In this document: piece by piece, positions 10,749-18,572 of the stretch
Layout: the number at the start of each line of letters is the position of its first letter
Numbering within the stretch: the stretch's first letter is position 1
Assembly (NCBI RefSeq): GCF_003688415.1
Contig: NZ_REFJ01000006.1
Location: 1-64,000, forward strand
Source of the DNA: Umboniibacter marinipuniceus
GTDB taxonomy: Bacteria; Pseudomonadota; Gammaproteobacteria; Pseudomonadales; DSM-25080
Direction: 5' to 3'
Length of the DNA stretch: 64,000 nucleotides
The notes under the pieces: generated by a model
The model's input: only the letters and a program-made list of their open reading frames with translations
Told to the model about the DNA's origin: nothing
Databases searched by the model: none
Translations under genes and position numbers: made by a program

Positions 10749-12362
10749 TTAGATTCCCGGTTTCCATCCGTTGGTGATGGGGTAACGACGGTCACGACCG
10801 AAGCCACGCTGAGAGATTCGCACACCGATTGGTGCTTGGCGGCGTTTGTACTCGTTAACGTCAACCAGACGCACCACCCGATGAACATCGTCAGCATCAA
10901 AGCCCGCCGCAATGATCATATCCCGAGATTCGTCACAGTCGATGTATCGATAAAGAATCTGATCCAAGATGTCGTAAGACGGCAAGTTGTCCTCATCTTT
11001 TTGATCGGGCGCCAGTTCCGCCGAGGGTGGCCGGTCAATCACACGCTGCGGAATCACTGGTGACAGAGTGTTGCGATAAGCCGATAGTTCAAATACCAAG
11101 GTCTTTGGCACATCCTTAAGGACGTCAAAGCCACCGGCCATGTCACCATAGAGCGTGGAGTAACCAACCGCCACTTCACTCTTATTACCCGTAGTCAGAA
11201 CCAATGAACCATTTTTATTGGATAGGGCCATGAGGAGCACACCGCGCGCTCGAGCTTGAAGGTTTTGCTCCGTGGTATCTACCTCGCGGCCTTCAAAGTG
11301 GGGTGCCAGCTCCTTCATAAAGGAATCGTAGATGCCCTCAATAGAGATAACTTGGTAATCCACGCCCAGCGTTGTTGCCTCTTCCGCCGCATCCTGAATA
11401 CTCATCTCCGAGGTATAACGGAACGGCATCATCACTGCCGAAACGCGTTCAGCACCTAAGGCGTCTACGGCAATCGCCAGTGTAAGAGCCGAGTCGATAC
11501 CACCGGACAAGCCCAGCACCACGCTGGGGAAGCCATTCTTATTCACATAGTCTCGCACCCCTACCACTAGCGCTTGGTAGGCCGAATCCAAATAGGACAA
11601 TTCCGCGGCACGCTCAGTGGCTGGAATCTTAACACCGTCATCGGTATTGATATCCACATAGGCTAGCTGCTCTTCGTAGCGGATTAGCTCAGACAGGATC
11701 TCACCGTCTTTTGCCACCAAGAGAGAACCACCATCAAATACCAACTCATCTTGACCGCCTACTTGGTTAACATAGACGATAGCCGCGTTCGCCTCGCTGG
11801 CGCGCTGCTGTAATAGCTCAATGCGTTCGGACTGCTTATTCTGATGGAACGGCGACGCACTAAGATTGATCAACACATCAATCTCGCCCTGCGAATAATC
11901 CTCACAGAGGCCCGGATGCCAGATATCTTCACAAATTGAAACACCAAAATTAACACCTAGGAAATCAACCAGCATCAACTCACTGCCGGGCGTGAAATAG
12001 CGGTGCTCATCGAACACTTGATAGTTCGGCAATTTCTGCTTGAAGTATTCGCCCACCAACTGGCCACCGTCAAAGAAGCCCGCGGCGTTATAGAGTTTGC
12101 CTTCTTCGTGGCGCGGGTAACCCACCACAACGGCAATACCATCCGTAGCCATGGCAATCTCGTCAAGCGAGCGTTCAACACGCGCCTTCAAACTTGGACG
12201 CAGCAACAAATCCTCTGGCGGATACCCTGTGAGGGTGAGCTCGGGGAAGATCACTAAATCTGCGCCCTGTGCTTTTGCCTCCGCAATGGTTTGTAGAATT
12301 ACTAAGGTATTGCCTTCGATAGCCCCTACATGTGGGTTAATCTGTGCCATTGCTAATTTCAT
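10749..12362 (-). CDS. nadE: glutamine-dependent NAD+ synthetase
   Basis: The enzyme amidates nicotinic acid adenine dinucleotide to NAD+, taking ammonia from glutamine. The 537-residue two-domain protein has an N-terminal nitrilase-like glutaminase domain with the Glu-Lys-Cys triad (FPELTLTGYPPEDLL, YFKQKLPNY, GVSICEDIW). The C-terminal synthetase domain has the ATP pyrophosphatase P-loop LGLSGGIDSALTLA. An upstream in-frame ATG exists at 12407. The ATG at 12362, with AGGA six bases before it and the family N-terminus MKLAMAQINPHVG, is chosen. It is divergent from pilS, with which it has no obvious functional link. Confidence 0.96.
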   Translation of the reverse strand: MKLAMAQINPHVGAIEGNTLVILQTIAEAKAQGADLVIFPELTLTGYPPEDLLLRPSLKARVERSLDEIAMATDGIAVVVGYPRHEEGKLYNAAGFFDGGQLVGEYFKQKLPNYQVFDEHRYFTPGSELMLVDFLGVNFGVSICEDIWHPGLCEDYSQGEIDVLINLSASPFHQNKQSERIELLQQRASEANAAIVYVNQVGGQDELVFDGGSLLVAKDGEILSELIRYEEQLAYVDINTDDGVKIPATERAAELSYLDSAYQALVVGVRDYVNKNGFPSVVLGLSGGIDSALTLAIAVDALGAERVSAVMMPFRYTSEMSIQDAAEEATTLGVDYQVISIEGIYDSFMKELAPHFEGREVDTTEQNLQARARGVLLMALSNKNGSLVLTTGNKSEVAVGYSTLYGDMAGGFDVLKDVPKTLVFELSAYRNTLSPVIPQRVIDRPPSAELAPDQKDEDNLPSYDILDQILYRYIDCDESRDMIIAAGFDADDVHRVVRLVDVNEYKRRQAPIGVRISQRGFGRDRRYPITNGWKPGI

Positions 12363-12491
12363 GTTGGTTCCTACTTTGGTGTTCCCGTAATGGGCGCTAT
12401 TGTTCACAATTACCGGCAGAAAGGCAAAGTGTCTTTATACCTACACAATTGTCACTTACACTGATCTATCCGTAACGACATAAAGAGTGCT

Positions 12492-14060
12492 ATGGCTGCT
12501 ACCAAATTCGCCCTGTCGCAACAGCGATACTTAACGCTAAGAAGCTACAGTATATACCGTCTGCTTCTCGCTATCGCGCTGATCACATTGCTTTGGGCTG
12601 ACTTAACCCAACAGCTAGTTGGTGATTATGAGAGTGATATCTTTAAGTATAGTGTGTATGCGCTAGGTATCGTTGGGCTGATTGGCCTGAGCGTGATCTT
12701 TCGCCCCCCGTTCGATCCAAATAGTCAGGAAATTGTTGGGTGGCTGCTCACTGACACCTGTCTTACCTTCGCGTTCATTTACGCCACCGGTGGTTTGGGG
12801 AGTAGTTTGCTGCCGCTTTACCTGGTGATTGTGGTGGTTGGTGCAGTATTACTGCAGGGGCAGTTGGTGTTCCTTATTGCCTCAGTGGCAACCATTAGCC
12901 TGCTAGTTGCCGCCGTATCCATTGCCAACAGTACTTCCGAGGCACAATCACTGTTCACCGCAGCCGCTTGGGGATTCGGTCTCTTTCTCATGGCGGGAAG
13001 TGTGTCGCTGCTCGCCAAGCGCCTCTACGCCACAATGGAATCTGAAGAAGCGCAATCTTCGCTGATTATCGAACTACAGGCGATCAACAATCGTATCATC
13101 GGCCGAATGAATACGGGGGTGATTGTGATTGACCACCTACTTAATGTGAAACAAATTAACCCCGCCGCGAAACGACTTCTGGCCTGTGAAAACGAAGATA
13201 TTCGCAATCTTAGCGCGCTGAAAGAGGCTGCCGACTGTTTTCATCAATGGCAGGAAAACCCTCATCACTACGCCCGAGAGATAGCCGTTGATGATACGCA
13301 TGTGGTGAAGCTGAGTTTCGTTGAGCTGGTAGAACAGCAGGAGAGTTTAATATTCATTGAAGATCAGGCGCGTCTGCGCTATCGCGTGGAGCAAATGAAG
13401 TTGGCCTCACTTGGCCATTTAACCGCCAGTATTGCGCACGAGATTCGCAATCCTCTGAGTGCTATTAGCTATGCACGAGAATTGCTTTCTCAGGCGCCTG
13501 AGCTCACCGACGATTCACGTCACTTCCTGGACATCATTCAGCGTCAGGAACACCGAGTGAACCGTATTGTGAGTAACACCTTCGAACTCTCAAAGCACGA
13601 TAGCGTCAACAGCGAGCGGATTGACCTGAAGCCCTTCCTTGAAGCGGTCCTTCAAGAACTCCAAGAAATGCACGAATTTCAGAGTGGCGATATCATTTTT
13701 GCTGCCAACGAACCCGCATTCACGGTAGAGTTTGACCGCGACCACTTACGCCAAATTACTATGAACTTATTCGAAAACGCGAAGCGCTATGGCAAGCTCC
13801 CCATCTCCGTTGAGTATCGAATCCTTGCCGGCGCGCTGTCACTGGATATCTGCGATCAGGGTGAGGCGCTTGACGACTCCACGCAAAAACAGATTTTTGA
13901 GCCATTCTTCACATTGTCCGATAAGGGCACGGGCCTAGGTTTGTATATTAGTCGCCAGCTATGCCAAGCTAACCGTGCAAACCTCATGTATAGCAATTAC
14001 CGAGGGCATTCTCGCTTCAGTATTGTCATGTCAAGTTGGTCTAAGACTGCCGACGATTAA
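12492..14060 (+). CDS. pilS: type IV pilus two-component sensor histidine kinase PilS
   Basis: PilS senses pilin in the inner membrane and controls PilR, which drives sigma-54 transcription of pilA. The 522-residue protein has six hydrophobic segments in residues 15-180, a PAS-like linker, and a histidine kinase core. Its H-box is SIAHEIRNPLSAISYAREL (phospho-acceptor His316), the N-box is MNLFENAKRYG, and GTGLGLYISRQLCQ forms the G2 box. It lies 13 bp upstream of pilR and upstream of the minor pilin locus, the arrangement known in Pseudomonas. Confidence 0.93.
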   Translation: MAATKFALSQQRYLTLRSYSIYRLLLAIALITLLWADLTQQLVGDYESDIFKYSVYALGIVGLIGLSVIFRPPFDPNSQEIVGWLLTDTCLTFAFIYATGGLGSSLLPLYLVIVVVGAVLLQGQLVFLIASVATISLLVAAVSIANSTSEAQSLFTAAAWGFGLFLMAGSVSLLAKRLYATMESEEAQSSLIIELQAINNRIIGRMNTGVIVIDHLLNVKQINPAAKRLLACENEDIRNLSALKEAADCFHQWQENPHHYAREIAVDDTHVVKLSFVELVEQQESLIFIEDQARLRYRVEQMKLASLGHLTASIAHEIRNPLSAISYARELLSQAPELTDDSRHFLDIIQRQEHRVNRIVSNTFELSKHDSVNSERIDLKPFLEAVLQELQEMHEFQSGDIIFAANEPAFTVEFDRDHLRQITMNLFENAKRYGKLPISVEYRILAGALSLDICDQGEALDDSTQKQIFEPFFTLSDKGTGLGLYISRQLCQANRANLMYSNYRGHSRFSIVMSSWSKTADD

Positions 14061-14073
14061 TAATAGGAACACC

Positions 14074-15417
14074 ATGAAAGACGCCAGAATTTTAATTGTT
14101 GATGACGAAGCCGACATTCGCGAACTACTTGAAATAGCCTTACTTCGCATGGGCGCCAATACGTCTACCGCTAGATCTGTGAGTGATGCCTATGCCAAGC
14201 TCAATGAGAACGAATTCGATCTAGTACTCACGGATATGAAAATGCCCGGTGGCGATGGCTTAGATATCATAAGACACGTTCAGACCCTTAAAAATCAGCC
14301 TCCCGTTGCCATGCTCACCGCCTACGGCAACACCGAGTTAGCTGTGGAGGCGCTTAAAGCTGGTGCCTTCGATTTTGTCTCAAAGCCCATTGCGTTAGAT
14401 AAACTCAGATCGCTAGTGGAAGGGGCCGTCAACATCTCGAAAACCAACCTTGCACCCAAAGCGAGCCTGATCGTTGGCGAATCTATTCCCGTGCAAAAGC
14501 TTCGCAAGCAGATAGCTAAGCTCTGTAATAGCATGGCGCCGGTCTACATTTCGGGCGAATCAGGCAGCGGTAAAGAGCTGGTTGCCCGAGCCTTACACAG
14601 TGAAGGCAGCCGGGCCGCGCAACCTTTCGTGCCGGTAAACTGCGGGGCCATTCCCGCCGAGCTCATGGAGAGTGAATTCTTCGGCCACAAAAAGGGGAGT
14701 TTCACCGGTGCTCATTCCGACAAAGCCGGCTTATTCCTTTCAGCCAACGGCGGTACGCTCTTTCTGGATGAAGTAGCTGACTTACCGTTGGCCATGCAAG
14801 TGAAGTTACTTCGCGCCATCCAAGAACGAGGCGTTCGAGCCGTTGGCGGCGAAGTGGAGCAAGCGGTTGATGTCCGAATTCTCTGTGCAACCCACAAGAA
14901 TCTGGTAGACGAAGTTGAAGCCGGCCGTTTTCGACAAGACCTCTATTACCGTCTGAATGTTATTGAACTACCCGTTCCTCCCCTGCGGGAACGGACCAGT
15001 GATTTACCCATGTTAACCAATCACTTCCTCGCACGTTTCGCTGCTCGCGCTGAGTGCAGCCAGCCTGCCCTAAGTGAAAGTGCACGACAAACACTTTCGC
15101 ACTACGCTTTCCCAGGCAATATTCGCGAACTCGAGAACATCCTGGAACGCGCCTTTACGCTCTGTGAAGATGACAAAATAGAGGCAGCCGATTTAGGCTT
15201 GAGCGCGAACACAACCCAGATGCTTGATAGCGTAGATGACGTGGACAACATTGACGAGTTCCTAGCAGTGATGGAACGACAAGTCCTAATCCGTGCCTTA
15301 GAAAAAACACAGGGAAATAGAACCGAGGCCGCTAAGAACCTTGGTATTAGTTTTCGAAGCATCCGCTACCGTCTAGACCGATTAAATATTAATGTTGACG
15401 AAATTGACGCGCCCTAG
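14074..15417 (+). CDS. pilR: sigma-54-dependent response regulator PilR
   Basis: PilR activates RpoN-dependent transcription of the major pilin gene. The 447-residue chain comprises a receiver domain (LIVDDEADIRE; phosphorylation site Asp54 in VLTDMKMPGG). An AAA+ domain follows, with Walker A GESGSGKELVARAL, the sigma-54 contact loop GSFTGAH (usual GAFTGA with one change, Ala to Ser) and Walker B LFLDEVADLP. A C-terminal Fis-type helix-turn-helix (GNRTEAAKNLGISFRSIRYR) completes it. The start at 14074 has AGGAAC seven bases upstream and gives the standard receiver N-terminus; a longer frame begins inside pilS. No major pilin gene is in this window. Confidence 0.94.
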   Translation: MKDARILIVDDEADIRELLEIALLRMGANTSTARSVSDAYAKLNENEFDLVLTDMKMPGGDGLDIIRHVQTLKNQPPVAMLTAYGNTELAVEALKAGAFDFVSKPIALDKLRSLVEGAVNISKTNLAPKASLIVGESIPVQKLRKQIAKLCNSMAPVYISGESGSGKELVARALHSEGSRAAQPFVPVNCGAIPAELMESEFFGHKKGSFTGAHSDKAGLFLSANGGTLFLDEVADLPLAMQVKLLRAIQERGVRAVGGEVEQAVDVRILCATHKNLVDEVEAGRFRQDLYYRLNVIELPVPPLRERTSDLPMLTNHFLARFAARAECSQPALSESARQTLSHYAFPGNIRELENILERAFTLCEDDKIEAADLGLSANTTQMLDSVDDVDNIDEFLAVMERQVLIRALEKTQGNRTEAAKNLGISFRSIRYRLDRLNINVDEIDAP

Positions 15418-15479
15418 CGCTTAAAAATTCAACCTTTGTGGGGCTCTCAACAGAGCGCTTCTGTTGCTAGTCTCACCGA

Positions 15480-16193
15480 ATGAATCAATTTCCTTTTCGC
15501 CAATCAAGCAAAACCATTCGAGCCGTGCCTACGAGGGTGGGTTCAGTTCCTACTCTCCGACCAAGCAAAATCACTCCTGCTTTGCCTACGAGGATGAGTG
15601 AAGCCTCTGTTCGCAAACCGAGCAAAATCACTCCTGCTTTGCCTACGAGGGTGAGTGAAGCCTCTGTTCGCAAACCGAGCAAAATCACTCCTGCTTTGCC
15701 TACGAGGGTGAGTGAACGGGGTGTGCTACTTATCGAACTATTGGCCTACCTCGTTATTCTGAGCATGGCGAGTACCGCATTTATGAGCTGGCTTAACTAC
15801 TTACAACGCCAGCATTTAAGCACGGAGCTAAGTCAGCTTCAGATGGCCTTCCTTGGCGCCCAACAGTTCGCGATTGCCTCGGGAAGAACAGTCTTTATTT
15901 GCCTCGCCACAAGTGATTATCAATGCACTCAGAACAAGGCCGATGCCACCCAATGGCTAATCCACCACGATATTAGCCAACCCACCAGCCCAGCTACTGT
16001 CACTATCCTGCAAACCCTTCCTCGAGATACTAAGGTTTCATTGGAAGGTCGCTGGCAAGTATGGCGCGTGGGCCGAGATGGACTAATGCGCTCGTGGGGT
16101 AGTTGGTTGCTATGCAGCGGCTCAAATGGCGCCAAGGTCACCATCAATCGCGGGCTAAACTTCGCCAGTACCCCGCAACATTGTGAGACTTAG
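15480..16193 (+). CDS. fimT: FimT/GspH-family minor prepilin with a repeat-extended leader
   Basis: This is a type IV pilin-like protein of the FimT/FimU family, whose members prime or decorate pili. The prepilin peptidase site is ERG/VLLIELLAYLVIL at residue 82, with the conserved Glu at +5 and a hydrophobic helix after it. The C-terminal GspH-like part contains two cysteines and the WRVGRDGLMRS stretch. The odd feature is an 81-residue leader, where 5-15 residues are usual, built from four 19-residue repeats. An in-frame GTG at 15708 would give the normal leader MSERG and a 161-residue prepilin, but its GAGG element is too close to be a good Shine-Dalgarno. Which start is used cannot be decided here. 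It is convergent with pilE, unlike the co-directional order in Pseudomonas. Confidence 0.72.
   Translation: MNQFPFRQSSKTIRAVPTRVGSVPTLRPSKITPALPTRMSEASVRKPSKITPALPTRVSEASVRKPSKITPALPTRVSERGVLLIELLAYLVILSMASTAFMSWLNYLQRQHLSTELSQLQMAFLGAQQFAIASGRTVFICLATSDYQCTQNKADATQWLIHHDISQPTSPATVTILQTLPRDTKVSLEGRWQVWRVGRDGLMRSWGSWLLCSGSNGAKVTINRGLNFASTPQHCET
15491..15718. repeat. 57-bp tandem repeat, four copies, at the 5' end of the FimT-like gene
   Basis: The landmark AGCA recurs at 15507, 15564, 15621 and 15678, exactly 57 bp apart. Copies 2-4 are nearly identical and copy 1 is diverged. Each unit encodes 19 residues (PSKITPALPTRVSEASVRK) and includes the string ACGAGGGTGAGTGAA, a start-codon-like context. 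The last copy runs straight into the prepilin cleavage region. Confidence 0.92.
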
Positions 16194-16195
16194 AG

Positions 16196-16440
16196 TGCGG
16201 CAGCATCTCGTAACACAGCAAGACTTGGAGTGCGGCAGTTCCTCGTAACACAGCAAGACTTGGAGTGCGGCAGTTCCTCGTAACACAGCAAGACTTGGAT
16301 TGCGGCAGTTCCTCGTAACACAGCAAGACTTGGATTGCGGCAGCCTCTCGTAACACAGCGAGACCTAGATTGCGGCAGCCTCTCCTAACACAGCGAGACT
16401 TAGATTGCGGCAGCATTTCAAACACTACGAGGCTAAGACT
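16196..16440. repeat. 35-bp tandem repeat, seven copies, intergenic
   Basis: The string TGCGGCAG starts at 16196, 16231, 16266, 16301, 16336, 16371 and 16406, a strict 35-bp period with no spacers. The last copy is degenerate. The period is not a multiple of three and the array lies between the convergent FimT-like and PilE-like genes, so it is noncoding. The last 25 bases of the fimT end (16171-16195) match the 3' part of the unit at about 17 positions by eye. This suggests that the array grew from the end of that gene. The rest of the gap (16441-16497) holds nothing clear, and no terminator was found. Confidence 0.92.
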
Positions 16441-16497
16441 TCGTCAACAACTCAAAACACATTAATAGCCACAACGAATAGCTAAAACCATCAGCCG

Positions 16498-16854
16498 TTA
16501 GACAACACACTCAACACTAGCTAGATGAGTGAAGCGCACAGTCGGGCACGCCGTCACGACCTCCGCCTTAGCTCTGGCGACGAGGCTGAAGCCACCGGTA
16601 GCGAGCGCTTCGAATTCAACCGAAAATTCCGCTTCGAGCTCTGCGGCAGTGACACTATCCACCCATTCATAGCTTCCCTTTTCAAGGGCACGCCGGTTAA
16701 GTTGCTGTTGGATAATCTGCCAATGGGCGCGCCGCTGTTCATCCTGAGCTCGCACAACGTGCTGCTGATACCTTGGCAGAGCAATGGCTGACAGCACACC
16801 AACAATCGCCATTACCGCCAGCAGTTCAATCAGCGAAAATCCCCTCACTTTCAT
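16498..16854 (-). CDS. pilE: PilE-like minor type IV prepilin
   Basis: This 118-residue minor pilin has a classic short leader and cleavage site, [19 protein letters not shown], with Glu at +5. The pilin helix signature ALPRYQQHV follows about 20 residues later. Two C-terminal cysteines (TACPTVRF ... VECVV) could form the usual disulfide loop. A GGAGGG Shine-Dalgarno lies five bases before the ATG at 16854. Longer in-frame starts reach into the upstream gene and are unlikely. It is the last gene of a leftward pilV-pilW-pilX-(pilY1-like)-pilE set, overlapping the preceding gene by 29 bp. The position matches pilE of Pseudomonas. Confidence 0.85.
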   Translation of the reverse strand: MKVRGFSLIELLAVMAIVGVLSAIALPRYQQHVVRAQDEQRRAHWQIIQQQLNRRALEKGSYEWVDSVTAAELEAEFSVEFEALATGGFSLVARAKAEVVTACPTVRFTHLASVECVV

Positions 16855-17749
16855 CCAGTTCCCTCCGGTAGATGATCTGTATACTTCGTGTTGCGTGGTC
16901 ATAGCGTATTGCTTCACCACCCTGAGTAGTTTGACTGGCAATTGGCAAGGCCATATCGAATCCCTGTCCACGGAGTTCAATTGTTTCAACAATTACGTGA
17001 TTGTTGGAGCCACCATCAGTACCCAAAAACTCAATGAGGCATTCTTCGATCAGCGGCAGCTCGGATTTCGCCCACTGCGAACGCAGCCATTTGCACAGCC
17101 ACTGCTGGATAGTATTGCGCGTATCACTAGTTCGCCGAGGGTTGAACCCATCTGGTGTGCCGTTTAGCGCCCCCGAAGACGGAATATCAAGCTTGCTGGG
17201 TCCATCTGGATGATCATCTAGCATTGTAGAGGCGCCACTAATGAGGTAGTTCAGAAAATTGCCCGAAATGCCCAGATCGCCGTTGAGTTCACAGCCACCG
17301 TAATGACTATTTAGTTCATCATCACTTGGACTATTTTCTAGCTCAAGCCCTTGCTGGAGCCAACAGCTACCGGGAGGAAAAGGCCCTTCATATTCATGCT
17401 GTGGATTGAACGCTGGGACACTCTCAAAACCCTCTAAACTCTCAAAGTTCTCAAAGTTCTCAAAGTTCTCAAAGTTCTCAAAGTTCTCAAAGTTCTCAAA
17501 GTTCTCTAAGCTCTCTAAGCTCTCTAAGCTCTCTAAGCTCTCTAAGCTCTCTAAGCTCTCTAAGCTCTCTAAGCTCTCTAAGCTCTCTAAGCTCTCTAAG
17601 CTCTCTAAGCTCTCTAAGCTCTCTAAGCTCTCTAAGCTCGTTAGGCTATTGGCAGGCCCCATGAAGTCAACACTGCCTCCTAGCCAATACGCTGCAAGTT
17701 GCAGCAAAATTAAGGACTTGGCAGAGCGAAATAGCTTACCAAACACCAT
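16826..17749 (-). CDS. short repeat-bearing secreted protein in the PilY1 position
   Basis: A 307-residue product begins with a signal-peptide-like N-terminus: [11 protein letters not shown], then a hydrophobic stretch to about residue 27. Residues near 38-110 are 22 tripeptide units, about 15 SLE followed by 7 NFE. The rest contains [19 protein letters not shown], which resembles the GNFLNW motif of PilY1 N-terminal regions. There is no room for the PilY1 beta-propeller: PilY1 proteins usually have about 1000 residues or more, and here pilE starts before this gene ends. It could be a reduced PilY1, a PilY1 remnant or an unrelated pilus-associated protein. The ATG at 17749 has AGGAGG upstream and overlaps the pilX end by 14 bp. 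Confidence 0.5.
   Translation of the reverse strand: MVFGKLFRSAKSLILLQLAAYWLGGSVDFMGPANSLTSLESLESLESLESLESLESLESLESLESLESLESLESLESLESLENFENFENFENFENFENFENFESLEGFESVPAFNPQHEYEGPFPPGSCWLQQGLELENSPSDDELNSHYGGCELNGDLGISGNFLNYLISGASTMLDDHPDGPSKLDIPSSGALNGTPDGFNPRRTSDTRNTIQQWLCKWLRSQWAKSELPLIEECLIEFLGTDGGSNNHVIVETIELRGQGFDMALPIASQTTQGGEAIRYDHATRSIQIIYRRELDESEGIFAD
17443..17640. repeat. 9-bp tandem repeat array, 22 units, two variants
   Basis: On the plus strand there are seven units of the TTCTCAAAG type followed by fifteen of the CTCTCTAAG type, each exactly 9 bp. In the coding (minus) direction they give NFE and SLE tripeptides. The two blocks are internally almost perfect, so they probably expanded separately and recently. 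The array keeps frame whatever the copy number. Confidence 0.95.
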
Positions 17750-18572
17750 AGAGCAACCACCCCTCCTGCATAATAAAGACGTTTTCCTGCTGCGCCTGAT
17801 GATTAGCTTGCGCTGCACGCGCTACAACGAAGTTAGCTCTTAAATAGGGGCGCATGGTTCCGTCCAAATTTAGAAAGCAGAGAAACTCAATACCCGTATA
17901 GACCTGTGAACCATCCTTATGGGCTGTTAGCGTCATCCAATTGGTATTGAAACTCCCCTCCTCGGAAAGATAGGGCACCTCGGGTTGAAAGAACTGATTG
18001 CGGTGACGTTTACAGCTTGTGTTGCTCTCACGATCTAGCCAATCTCCCAGAAAGCACTCCCCCCCGTGGCACCTTCCACCGATAAAGCTTACCAAGCCCT
18101 GATTGAATACCCGTTGTTGCGCAAGATCAAAGAATTCTTCGGCCTCTGCCCGATAGCTATCACGTTGCGACCGCAGCGCTTGATGTTGTGTGGATAACTT
18201 ACTCATGGAAACAGCCGTGACGACGGCTAAGGTCGCCAGCATCAAAAGCACTAAGCCCGTTAAGAGTGCAGAGCCATATTGTCGAATAGAAGTAATCGGG
18301 ACTCGCGGTTGGCGACATACAGTGGGCGCCCGTTCTTCACTTCTCATAGAGGTATCTTCATTTCGAGTAGCGTAACCTTCGTCTCGAGTAGAGGTATCTT
18401 CATTTCGAGTAGCAGTGCCTTTGTCTCGAGTAGATGTACCTTCATTTCGAGTAGCGGTGCCTTTGTCTCGAGTAGATGTAGTGACGGCGCTCAGTGCGAG
18501 ATTTTCAGCTTCGAGCGCGGCTAAGTCATATAAGGCGTTCCGATCAAGTTTATTCATAGACCCCGTGCTCAC
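17736..18572 (-). CDS. pilX: PilX-like minor prepilin with a repeat-extended leader
   Basis: The hydrophobic helix GSALLTGLVLLMLATLAVVT after QY at residues 98-100 fits a PilX/GspK-type prepilin, with cleavage at G100/S101. As in known PilX proteins there is no Glu at +5. The body has six cysteines and ends in LLYGVW. The N-terminal extension is very long (about 100 residues) and contains seven heptapeptide units such as TSTRDKG and TATRNEG. The start shown is a GTG overlapping the pilW TGA stop. Two later ATG codons (18557, or 18344 just after the repeats, giving MRSEERAP) are alternatives, the last giving a 24-residue leader. It lies between pilW and the PilY1-like gene, as in Pseudomonas. 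Confidence 0.68.
   Translation of the reverse strand: MSTGSMNKLDRNALYDLAALEAENLALSAVTTSTRDKGTATRNEGTSTRDKGTATRNEDTSTRDEGYATRNEDTSMRSEERAPTVCRQPRVPITSIRQYGSALLTGLVLLMLATLAVVTAVSMSKLSTQHQALRSQRDSYRAEAEEFFDLAQQRVFNQGLVSFIGGRCHGGECFLGDWLDRESNTSCKRHRNQFFQPEVPYLSEEGSFNTNWMTLTAHKDGSQVYTGIEFLCFLNLDGTMRPYLRANFVVARAAQANHQAQQENVFIMQEGWLLYGVW
18333..18479. repeat. 21-bp tandem repeat (42-bp higher-order), seven units
   Basis: Alternating 21-bp units encode heptapeptides of the form T-S/A-T-R-D/N-K/E-G/D. Pairs of units alternate (RDKG then RNEG/D), so the real duplication unit is probably 42 bp. The last unit (TSMRSEE) is degenerate. The array lies within the PilX-like leader, ahead of the prepilin cleavage site. 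Confidence 0.9.

Noticed and set aside
10682-10912. Short frames between bamD and nadE
   Set aside because: They overlap the nadE 3' end antisense or lack start signals; no family resemblance.
16144-16425. Minus-strand frame of 93 codons through the 35-bp array
   Set aside because: The period is not a multiple of three, there is no Shine-Dalgarno element, and the frame stays open only because the repeat unit lacks stops in all shifts.
16196-16440. Possible CRISPR array (repeated 35-bp units)
   Set aside because: The units are directly adjacent with no unique spacers, and no cas genes are present. It is a plain tandem repeat.
17406-17843. Plus-strand frame with long Ser-Lys-Leu repeats
   Set aside because: It is the antisense of the SLE/NFE array and has no ribosome binding site. 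The minus-strand gene has a signal peptide, a good Shine-Dalgarno and operon context.
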